Origin: Caviibacter sp963550915
Lineage (GTDB): Bacteria; Fusobacteriota; Fusobacteriia; Fusobacteriales; Leptotrichiaceae
NCBI GenBank assembly: GCA_963550915.1
Contig: CAUVEB010000001.1
Span: 186,001-250,000 of the forward strand
Direction: 5' to 3'
DNA length: 64,000 nucleotides
Both the position numbers and the translations under genes were made by a program. The notes beneath the pieces are model-generated. The model had not been told where the DNA came from. It worked only from the letters and a program-made list of their open reading frames with translations, and made no database searches. Shown one piece after another: positions 16,423 to 24,486 of the stretch; positions within the stretch are counted from its first letter, which is position 1; each line of letters begins with the position of its first letter.

Positions 16423-16977
16423 ATGTCAAAAAATTATGAAAAAAACATAGTTAAAACATTGATTTCAAAGGAAGAAATTGCAAAAAGAGTAAGAGAACTT
16501 GGAGAACAAATCACAAAAGACTATATTGATGATCCAGCACCTATGGTTGTTGTTGGTATTTTAAAAGGTTCTGTTATTTTCATGTCAGATTTAGTAAGAG
16601 AAATAAAATTGCCATTAACAATGGATTTTATGGAAGTATCAAGCTATGGTGATGAATTTGAAACAACAAGAGATATAAAAATAATAAAAGACCTAGAACA
16701 TAGCGTTAGAGGTAAAAATGTTTTAGTGGTTGAAGATATAATAGATTCAGGATTAACACTTAAAAAGATATTAAAATTAATAGGTAAAAGAGGTCCGAAA
16801 GAAGTAATACTATGTACTTTACTTAACAAAAAAGAAAGAAGACAAGCTGATGTTGATGTGCAATATGTAGGTTTTGAAATCCCTGATGAGTTTGTTTCAG
16901 GATATGGACTTGATTTTAAACAAGAATATAGAAATATACCTTATGTTTGTGTTTTAGATATTAGTGGTGAAAATTAG
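16423..16977 (+). CDS. hpt: Hypoxanthine phosphoribosyltransferase
   Basis: A purine-salvage enzyme that transfers phosphoribose from PRPP to hypoxanthine or guanine. The 184 residues contain the family motif VVGILKGSVIFMSDL near 46 and the PRPP-binding loop VLVVEDIIDSGLTL near 103-116, whose acidic pair is E107/D108. The C-terminal segment YVGFEIPDEFVSGYGLD follows. The stop overlaps the GTG of rsmA by one base. It fits with purA and a deoxynucleoside kinase downstream as a nucleotide-metabolism group. Confidence 0.95.
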   Translation: MSKNYEKNIVKTLISKEEIAKRVRELGEQITKDYIDDPAPMVVVGILKGSVIFMSDLVREIKLPLTMDFMEVSSYGDEFETTRDIKIIKDLEHSVRGKNVLVVEDIIDSGLTLKKILKLIGKRGPKEVILCTLLNKKERRQADVDVQYVGFEIPDEFVSGYGLDFKQEYRNIPYVCVLDISGEN

Positions 16978-17756
16978 TGAGCTATAATCATAAAAAGAAA
17001 TATGGTCAAAACTTTTTAGATAGTGATGAACTATTAGAAAAAATTGAAAAGTGCGTTAATATTAACGAAGAAGATGTAATAGAGATAGGACCAGGACATG
17101 GATTTTTAACAAAAATGTTATTAAAACATACTGAAAATCTATATTGCTATGAAATAGATAGCGACTTAATTCCATATCTTAGTAATAAGTTTAAAGATTA
17201 TACTAACTTTCATCTTATCAATCAAGATTTTATGACTGTAGATATTAAAGGTGAAAATATGAAGGTTATAGCTAATATACCTTATTACATCACAACACCT
17301 ATAATTGAAAAATTGATTGAGAATAAAGATAAAATAAGTGAAATATACCTAATGGTACAAAAGGAAGTGGCACTTAGAATATGCTCTGATTACCGTTCAA
17401 GTGATGTGAGCATGCTTACACATTTTGTAAGTTTTTTTTGTGAGCCAGAATATCTATTTACAGTAGATAAAAAAATGTTTGATCCTGTACCTAAAGTAGA
17501 TTCTGCATTTATTAAACTTGTTATAAGAAAAGATAAAAAATATGAAAAACTAATTAATCACGACAAATATTTTAAATTCATTAAAATGGCTTTTTCAAAT
17601 AAGAGAAAGAGTCTTGTAAATAATCTAAAAGGGCTTAACATTGATAAGAATGTATTAATATCATTTTTACCAAATCCACTTGTAAGAGCAGAAGAGCTTT
17701 CTATTGAACAGTTTATATCACTAATAAAGGAAATAGATAAATATGATAGATTATGA
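16977..17756 (+). CDS. rsmA: 16S rRNA dimethyladenosine transferase RsmA (KsgA)
   Basis: It dimethylates two adjacent adenosines near the 3' end of 16S rRNA (A1518/A1519 in E. coli). The 259 residues show KKYGQNFL at the N-terminus, the SAM motif EIGPGHGFLTKML (near 37-49), the catalytic NIPYYITTP (near 100) and FDPVPKVDSAF (near 170). It starts with GTG, one base overlapping hpt. It overlaps the next small gene by 14 bases. Confidence 0.96.
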   Translation: MSYNHKKKYGQNFLDSDELLEKIEKCVNINEEDVIEIGPGHGFLTKMLLKHTENLYCYEIDSDLIPYLSNKFKDYTNFHLINQDFMTVDIKGENMKVIANIPYYITTPIIEKLIENKDKISEIYLMVQKEVALRICSDYRSSDVSMLTHFVSFFCEPEYLFTVDKKMFDPVPKVDSAFIKLVIRKDKKYEKLINHDKYFKFIKMAFSNKRKSLVNNLKGLNIDKNVLISFLPNPLVRAEELSIEQFISLIKEIDKYDRL

Positions 17757-17985
17757 ATATATAATTGAAATTGGTAGAGAAAATATTGATATAGTTAATA
17801 AGATAACAGAAGCTTATGAAGGTATAGGGAATGTTAGAACTTTAGATAGTAAAAAAGGTATAGTAAAAATACTAACAAACAAGTATTTTTTAGATGATAT
17901 TAATAATATGTTTTTAAAAATAAAAGAAGTGTTTAATATAGATATCAAAATAATTAGCGAGAATGAATGGCAAGGAGTTATATAA
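17743..17985 (+). CDS. Small DUF4911-like protein
   Basis: An 80-residue alpha/beta protein: MIDYEYIIEIGRENIDIVNKITEAYEGIGNVRT..., with the segment DSKKGIVKILTNKYFLDDI. The pattern resembles the DUF4911 family found in fusobacteria and clostridia, whose function is not known to me. It is tightly packed: 14 bases overlap with rsmA and 1 with khpA. That suggests an RNA- or translation-related role by association only. Confidence 0.7.
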   Translation: MIDYEYIIEIGRENIDIVNKITEAYEGIGNVRTLDSKKGIVKILTNKYFLDDINNMFLKIKEVFNIDIKIISENEWQGVI

Positions 17986-18230
17986 TGAAAAGATATTTAA
18001 ATGTAATAAAATTTTGGGCTAAAAAATTAATAGTTGATGAAGGAAAATATAATATTAGCGAAAAAGAACTTTCAAATAATTCAGTTGAAGTATGCATATG
18101 CATAAATAAGGCTGATATGGGTAAAATAATAGGTAAAAATGGTAATATTATAACAAACTTAAGAAACTTAGTTAATTCAATTTCAAAAAAAGATAAAAAG
18201 AATGTTAAAATCGTAGTTAAGGATATGTAA
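17985..18230 (+). CDS. khpA: KH-domain RNA-binding protein KhpA
   Basis: An 81-residue single-KH protein. The GxxG RNA-contacting loop is visible in GKIIGKNGNIITNLRNLV (near 48-65). KhpA partners KhpB (Jag/EloR) in binding RNA and in cell-elongation control in Firmicutes. The ATG at 17985 follows AAGGAG by 8 bases and overlaps the previous stop codon. The product is basic at its C-terminus. khpB is not in this window. Confidence 0.88.
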   Translation: MKRYLNVIKFWAKKLIVDEGKYNISEKELSNNSVEVCICINKADMGKIIGKNGNIITNLRNLVNSISKKDKKNVKIVVKDM

Positions 18231-18232
18231 CA

Positions 18233-19516
18233 ATGAATGATAAAAAATACGATACCTATGTTGTTGTTGGACTACAATGGGGTGATGAGGGTAAGGGTAA
18301 GATAATAGACCTTATTGCTAGCAGTTCTGACTATGTTGTAAGATTTCAAGGTGGAAATAACGCAGGTCATACAGTTATGGTTGGTGATGAAAAAACTACT
18401 CTTGATATGTTGCCGTCTGGTATAATCAGTACAAAAGGTAAGTGTATACTTGCTGCAGGTACTGTAATAGATGTGGATACATTTTTAGATGAAGTATATA
18501 ATATAGAAAAAAATGGTAAAATTTTAGACAATCTATATATTGACGGAAGAGCAAATGTAATAATGCCTTATCACACTATGATAGATGTTGCAAAACAAAA
18601 TGTAATGGGTAAAAATGTTATAAAAACATCAAAAAATGGAATTACACCTTGTTATTGCGATAAAATTTCAAAAAAAGGTATTAGAATTGCAGATTTATTA
18701 GATTTAGATACGCTTGCAGATAAACTGCTTTTAAATTTAAAGGAAAAAAATAATATACTTGAAAAATATGATGAAATAGCAATTGATTTTGACTATATAT
18801 TTGAAAAATATAAGGACTTTGCTACAAAGTTAAGATATCGTATAATTGATGGTATGTATGAAATAAATAAAGCGGTTGATAGTGGTAAAAAGGTGCTTTT
18901 TGAAGGAACACAAGCACTAATGCTAGATACTACATTTGGAACATATCCAAATGTTAGCTCGGCTGTTTCAATGTCTGGTGGAGTCTGTACCGGTGTAGGT
19001 ATTGCACCACAAAAACTAACTAATATAATAGGTGTTTTTAAGTCGTATACAACTAGAGTAATGGATGGGCTATTTCCTACTGAAATGGATGCTGAAAGCA
19101 CTAAACTCATAAGAAAAAATGGAAATGAGTTTGTAGAATCAACAGGCTATGCAAGAAGATGTGGTTGGTTAGATTTAGTTACATTAAAGTATGCAGTTAT
19201 GATAAATGGTATAACTCAGTTACATATGACTAAACTTGATATATTATCAGGTTTTGAAACAATTAAACTAGCTGTTGCATATGAAATAGATAAAAAGGTA
19301 TACGATAGTTATCCTGTATTAATGAACGATAATACAGAATACACAGTATTATATAAAGAATTTGACGGATTTAATGAAGATATTTCAAATATAACAGAAT
19401 ATGAATTACTACCTGAGAATTGTAAAAAGTATATTGAATACATTGAAGGATATTTAGAAGTAAAAATTACATTAATCTCTGTAGGTCCTAAAAAAGAGCA
19501 AATTATACTTAGATAA
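18233..19516 (+). CDS. purA: Adenylosuccinate synthetase
   Basis: It converts IMP, aspartate and GTP to adenylosuccinate, the first step from IMP to AMP. The 427 residues contain the P-loop-like GLQWGDEGKGKIID near 13-26, the catalytic His in GGNNAGHTV near 43, FEGTQALMLDTTFGTYPNVSS near 223 and GYARRCGWLDLVTLKYA near 305. Two bases separate it from khpA. The length is standard. Confidence 0.96.
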   Translation: MNDKKYDTYVVVGLQWGDEGKGKIIDLIASSSDYVVRFQGGNNAGHTVMVGDEKTTLDMLPSGIISTKGKCILAAGTVIDVDTFLDEVYNIEKNGKILDNLYIDGRANVIMPYHTMIDVAKQNVMGKNVIKTSKNGITPCYCDKISKKGIRIADLLDLDTLADKLLLNLKEKNNILEKYDEIAIDFDYIFEKYKDFATKLRYRIIDGMYEINKAVDSGKKVLFEGTQALMLDTTFGTYPNVSSAVSMSGGVCTGVGIAPQKLTNIIGVFKSYTTRVMDGLFPTEMDAESTKLIRKNGNEFVESTGYARRCGWLDLVTLKYAVMINGITQLHMTKLDILSGFETIKLAVAYEIDKKVYDSYPVLMNDNTEYTVLYKEFDGFNEDISNITEYELLPENCKKYIEYIEGYLEVKITLISVGPKKEQIILR

Positions 19517-19578
19517 TGGAGTTAGAAATGAGTTACTATAAAGAATTTTTTAGAAAAGCAAAAATTAAGGAGGAAATA

Positions 19579-20196
19579 ATGAAAGGTACTATATGTGTTG
19601 ACGGAGTAGTAGGAGTTGGAAAAAGTTCACTAGGGAAGTTACTAGCTGAAAGATATAATATAACAATGTATGAAGAACCAGTACTAGATAACCCAATACT
19701 AGATAAATATTATTATGATAGAAAAAGATGGAGTTTTCCTTTACAAATTTTCTTTTTAAATAAGAGATTTAAAATGATAAAAAATGCTTCAAAATTAGAT
19801 GGTTGCATAATGGATAGATCAATATACGGTGATGTAATTTTCAGTAAAATGCTAGTTCATGACGGAGATATGACTAAAGAAGAATTCATGCTATATGAAG
19901 AACTTCTATATAACATGTTAGAACACGTTGAAAAACCAAGACTTATGATATATCTTGAAACTTCAGTAGATAATGCAATTAAGAAAATACAAAAAAGAGG
20001 AAGAGACTATGAACAAATAGTTCCACATAAATACTGGGAACATTTAGATAGAAATTATCGTGAATATTTTGAAAACTATAATCTATCTGATATAGTTAAA
20101 ATAAATGTTGATGAAATTGATTTTGTTAACAATGAAAAAGATAGAGAATATGTATTCAAGATAATTGATGAAAAATTAGGATTTAAAAATGAATAG
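19579..20196 (+). CDS. Deoxynucleoside kinase (dGK/dCK/dAK family)
   Basis: A salvage kinase that phosphorylates deoxynucleosides. The 205-residue product has a P-loop GVVGVGKSS near 10-18, the EEP motif near 34 and the DRS motif (MDRSIYGD) near 81-83. The lid region with KKIQKRGRDYE lies near 139. The ATG at 19579 follows AAGGAGG by 5 bases and gives the family N-terminus MKGTICVDG. An in-frame ATG at 19516 touching the purA stop would add 21 residues; it lacks a clear ribosome-binding site. Overlaps polC by 8 bases. Confidence 0.9.
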   Translation: MKGTICVDGVVGVGKSSLGKLLAERYNITMYEEPVLDNPILDKYYYDRKRWSFPLQIFFLNKRFKMIKNASKLDGCIMDRSIYGDVIFSKMLVHDGDMTKEEFMLYEELLYNMLEHVEKPRLMIYLETSVDNAIKKIQKRGRDYEQIVPHKYWEHLDRNYREYFENYNLSDIVKINVDEIDFVNNEKDREYVFKIIDEKLGFKNE

Positions 20197-23100
20197 AATA
20201 ACAAGACTAAAGCCATCTAACAATATTAATAATGAATTTGGACTTAGTGAAGTTGAAATTTTAAAAATAGATTTAGTACCAGCTTCATTAAGAGAACTTA
20301 ATATTGAAGTTAAAATATTTTCATTTAATGCAGTAAATGATCTTGATAAATTAAAAAAAATTATTGAAAATAGACTTGGTAGATTTATAGGTACATATAA
20401 GCTTAATTTTAGTTTGCAACTTGATTTTAAATTTAGTAAGAATGATTTATTAAAAATAGTGGAGTTTGTAATAAAGTTTTTAACTATAAATAAGAAATCT
20501 CTAAACATTTTGTTTCTAGAACACGAAATAGAAATACTAGGTGATGATATTACTATATATCTATCGCAAGAATTATTAATAAACCAAGCTTATCACAATA
20601 ATGTTAATATTGATATTACAAGAGAAATAAAAAATATTTTTAATATAGATACCAACATTAATTTTAGTCTTCTAAACAAGAAAGAACAAAAAAATGAAGT
20701 TACAATAAAAGAACATGAAAAACCTGTTTATGTTGACCTTGCTATTGGTAAAATGATACAAATGCAAGGTCAAATTTTTGATATACAAATAAAAGAGTTT
20801 GATTCAAAAAATGGTAAAAAGCTAAAAATAGTCAAGATATATATAACAGACTATGAAACTTCTGTAATATGTAAAAAACTATATAACTATGATGATGAAA
20901 TACCATATAATATAGGCGATTATGTAATGGTAAACGGTACATATAAATGTGATGACAAATATTCAAAGGAATGTTTTATTGATTCAAAAACAATAAAAAA
21001 AGTTGATAGTAAAACATTTAAATTAGTGGATAATGCTATACAAAAAAGAGTAGAACTTAGTATAAAAACAAATATGAGTGAACTTAGTTCAAATATAAAT
21101 TCAAAAAAATTAAATACAATTATGCGTGAATTAGGATATAGTGCATATGCAGTAAATGATTTAGGTGTTGTACATAGTTTTCCTTTTCTATATGACAAAA
21201 AAGACGATAGTGTAAAAGCAATATTAGGACTTGAGGCATATGTTGTTGATGATAATGCAAAATTAGTAGTAAATCCAACAGATGAACTACTTGATAGAGC
21301 AACATATGTAGTATTTGACATTGAAACAACAGGTCTTAATCCTTATTCTGATAAAATAATAGAAATTGGTGCAATAAAGGTAAAATCAAATAAAATAATT
21401 GATGAATTTTCAGTATTTATCAATCCTCAAATGCCTATACCTAAAGAAATAACAGAACTTACTAGTATTACAGATGAATATGTAAAAGATGCCAGAACTA
21501 TTGATCTTGTATTACCTGAATTTATTGAATTTTCTAAAAATTGTATATTAGTAGCACATAACGCTAATTTTGACGTTGGATTTATTACAGAAAAGTCAAA
21601 ACAACTTAAGATTGAAACAAACTTTTCATATATAGACACTATTCAATGGGCTAAGCTTACATTACCTGGTCAAAAAAGATTTAATCTTGATGCATTATGT
21701 AAGAAATTTGATATTGTAAATGAACATCACCATAGAGCCATAAATGACGCTAAGGTAACAGCACAGATATTTAGAAAACTATTATCCCTTATTATGGGTA
21801 TGAATGTAAATACATTAACTGATGTGAATGAGAAATTACAACTTGATATAAAAATAGCACCAACACAAAAGACAACTATTTTAATTAGAAATCAAACTGG
21901 TCTAAAGACAATTTATGAGCTTGTAAGTAAATCATTAGTTGAATATTATGGTAATGGTAAGCCAAGAATACCAAAATCATTACTGGAAAAAAATAGAAAA
22001 AATATTTTAATTTCATCATCACCTACTATTGGATTTAATGATAGTGGTGAGCTTGTATCTATGTATATAAGAGGTATTGATAAGGATGAAATAGAAGAAA
22101 GTGCAAAATTTTATGACTATATTCAACTTATGCCGGTATCTTGTTATGAAGCTGATATAAAAATGAAAGAAATAACAGATGAAAATTATGTTATTGAAAT
22201 GAATAAATATTTTTATGAATTAGGTGAAAAATTAGGTAAAAAAGTAGTTGCAGTTGGAAATGTAATGTATATGTACGAATATGAAAGAAAAGCAAAAAGT
22301 GTATTACAACTTGCAAATAAGGAATTTAAGTCATTTAAATATCCAACAAATAACTACTTTAGAACAACTGAAATGATGCTTGATGAGTTTTCATATTTTC
22401 CACAAAAAATTAGAGAAGATATAGTAATCAAGAATACAAATGATATAGCAGATATGATAGATAGGGTAAGACCTATACCTGAAGGTTTTTATCCGCCAAT
22501 AATTGAAGGTGCAAATGAAGAAGTAGAAAGTATGACATATAAGAAGGCACATGAATTATATGGTGAAGATTTACCTGAATTAATAAAAAGTAGAATTGAA
22601 AAAGAGCTAAATTCAATAATTGGAAATGGATTTGCAGTTCTTTACCTTATAGCACAAAAACTAGTTAAAAAATCGGTTGAAAATGGATATTTAGTAGGAT
22701 CAAGAGGATCTGTAGGTTCATCAATAGTAGCATATTTAATGGGTATAACTGAAGTAAACGGCTTATCACCTCATTATAGATGTCCAAATGCTAAATGTAA
22801 AAATATAGAAATTTTTGATTTGGCACAAGCTGGTGTAGATTTACCAATAAAAGATTGTCCAAAGTGTGGTACAAGATATATAAGGGATGGACACGCAATA
22901 CCATTTGAAGTATTTATGGGATTTAACGGTGATAAAGTCCCTGATATTGACTTAAACTTTTCTGGTGAATTTCAATCTGAAATACACAAGTACACAGAAG
23001 AGTTATTTGGTGCAGACAAAGTATTTAGAGCAGGAACTATATCAACACTTGCAGAAAATAATGCTATAGGTTATGTTAAAAAATACTTTGAAGAAGTTAC

Positions 23101-24472
23101 AAAAGAATTACTTCAAAATGAAAGTATAAAAACATTTGGAAGTTTTGATAAAAATTCAGATGAACAAAACAATTTTAGAATAAAATTAATGGAATCAGAA
23201 TTTAAAAAGAAACAAGCTGAAATTATTAGGGTTGCCAAGATGCTAGAAGGTGCTAGAAAAACTACAGGACAACACCCAGGAGGTATGGTTGTAATACCTT
23301 CAAATAAATCAATATTTGATTTTACACCATATCAAAAGCCAGCTAATGACTTAGAATCTGATTCAACTACTACACACTTTGATTATCACGTAATGGATGA
23401 ACAATTAGTAAAACTTGATATATTAGGACATGACGATCCTACAACACTGAGAAATTTACAAGATTTAACTAATATTAATATATATGATATACCACTTACT
23501 GATGAAAAAGTATTATCTTTATTTTCATCAACTAAAGCTTTAAATGTTACTCCAGAACAAATAGGAACAGATCTTGGAACAAATGGTATACCAGAGTTTG
23601 GTACTAACTTTGTTAAGGAAATGCTAAAAGATACTAGCCCTAAAACTTTTACAGAGCTTGTTAGAATATCAGGTTTATCACATGGTACAGATGTTTGGTT
23701 AAATAATGCTAAAGATTATGTAAATAGTGGTATAGCAACCTTAAATGACATTATTACTGTTAGAGATGACATAATGAACTATTTAATACTACAAGGTATG
23801 GAAAAATCAACAGCGTTTAAGATAATGGAATTTGTAAGAAAAGGTATGCCATCTAAGAAAAAAGAAGAGTGGGAAGAGTACAAGAAAATGATGAAAAATG
23901 CCGGTATAAAAGACTGGTATATTGAGTCATGCGAAAAAATTAAATACATGTTCCCTAAAGGACATGCTGTTGCCTATGTAATGATGGCAATGAGAATTGC
24001 ATACTTTAAAGTATATCATCCACTTGAGTTTTATACTGCATACCTTAATAGAAAGGTATCAGATTTTACTTTAAGTAAAATGTATAAATCAGTTGATACG
24101 CTTAAGATAAGATTATCGGAACTAAATGCAATACCAAACAAGTCTGTTAACGACAAATCAGAAATTAACATGATAGAAATACTTATAGAAATGCATTATA
24201 GAGATATTAAGTTATCTCCAGTTGACCTATATAAATCAGAGGCTACAACATTTGTAATACAAGATAATATGATAAGAATACCACTTATTGGTGTTGACAG
24301 GTTAGGAGATGTAGTAGCACACAAAATAGTGGAAGAAAGAAAAATAAAAGAATTTACATCAGTTGAAGATTTAATGAATAGAGCAAAGATAAATAAGGCT
24401 GTATTCCAAATTTTAAAAGAAAATAAATGTGTACAAGGTCTAAATGATACAGATCAACAAACTCTATTCTAA
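20189..24472 (+). CDS. polC: DNA polymerase III alpha subunit, PolC type
   Basis: A replicative polymerase of 1427 residues with built-in proofreading. Order: N-terminal and OB region (OB about 180-280), split PHP domain, DnaQ-like exonuclease (about 373-535; VVFDIETTGL, HNANFDVGF, HHRAINDA), zinc ribbon (CPNAKCKN...CPKCG, about 865-896), and polymerase core with PDIDLNF near 918 and RAGTISTLAENNA near 948. A conserved QHPGGMVV follows near 1030. The usual PHP metal ligands are substituted (SIKT for HLHT near 291, DLG for DHG near 323, GNVMY for GDVHY near 690). It overlaps the kinase gene by 8 bases. Confidence 0.96.
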   Translation: MNRITRLKPSNNINNEFGLSEVEILKIDLVPASLRELNIEVKIFSFNAVNDLDKLKKIIENRLGRFIGTYKLNFSLQLDFKFSKNDLLKIVEFVIKFLTINKKSLNILFLEHEIEILGDDITIYLSQELLINQAYHNNVNIDITREIKNIFNIDTNINFSLLNKKEQKNEVTIKEHEKPVYVDLAIGKMIQMQGQIFDIQIKEFDSKNGKKLKIVKIYITDYETSVICKKLYNYDDEIPYNIGDYVMVNGTYKCDDKYSKECFIDSKTIKKVDSKTFKLVDNAIQKRVELSIKTNMSELSSNINSKKLNTIMRELGYSAYAVNDLGVVHSFPFLYDKKDDSVKAILGLEAYVVDDNAKLVVNPTDELLDRATYVVFDIETTGLNPYSDKIIEIGAIKVKSNKIIDEFSVFINPQMPIPKEITELTSITDEYVKDARTIDLVLPEFIEFSKNCILVAHNANFDVGFITEKSKQLKIETNFSYIDTIQWAKLTLPGQKRFNLDALCKKFDIVNEHHHRAINDAKVTAQIFRKLLSLIMGMNVNTLTDVNEKLQLDIKIAPTQKTTILIRNQTGLKTIYELVSKSLVEYYGNGKPRIPKSLLEKNRKNILISSSPTIGFNDSGELVSMYIRGIDKDEIEESAKFYDYIQLMPVSCYEADIKMKEITDENYVIEMNKYFYELGEKLGKKVVAVGNVMYMYEYERKAKSVLQLANKEFKSFKYPTNNYFRTTEMMLDEFSYFPQKIREDIVIKNTNDIADMIDRVRPIPEGFYPPIIEGANEEVESMTYKKAHELYGEDLPELIKSRIEKELNSIIGNGFAVLYLIAQKLVKKSVENGYLVGSRGSVGSSIVAYLMGITEVNGLSPHYRCPNAKCKNIEIFDLAQAGVDLPIKDCPKCGTRYIRDGHAIPFEVFMGFNGDKVPDIDLNFSGEFQSEIHKYTEELFGADKVFRAGTISTLAENNAIGYVKKYFEEVTKELLQNESIKTFGSFDKNSDEQNNFRIKLMESEFKKKQAEIIRVAKMLEGARKTTGQHPGGMVVIPSNKSIFDFTPYQKPANDLESDSTTTHFDYHVMDEQLVKLDILGHDDPTTLRNLQDLTNINIYDIPLTDEKVLSLFSSTKALNVTPEQIGTDLGTNGIPEFGTNFVKEMLKDTSPKTFTELVRISGLSHGTDVWLNNAKDYVNSGIATLNDIITVRDDIMNYLILQGMEKSTAFKIMEFVRKGMPSKKKEEWEEYKKMMKNAGIKDWYIESCEKIKYMFPKGHAVAYVMMAMRIAYFKVYHPLEFYTAYLNRKVSDFTLSKMYKSVDTLKIRLSELNAIPNKSVNDKSEINMIEILIEMHYRDIKLSPVDLYKSEATTFVIQDNMIRIPLIGVDRLGDVVAHKIVEERKIKEFTSVEDLMNRAKINKAVFQILKENKCVQGLNDTDQQTLF

Positions 24473-24486
24473 ATTAAGGTGATATA

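Noticed and set aside
19516..19578. N-terminal extension of the deoxynucleoside kinase from the ATG at 19516
   Set aside because: The AAGGAGG 5 bases before the ATG at 19579 and the family N-terminus favour the later start; the extra 21 residues have no family match that I know.
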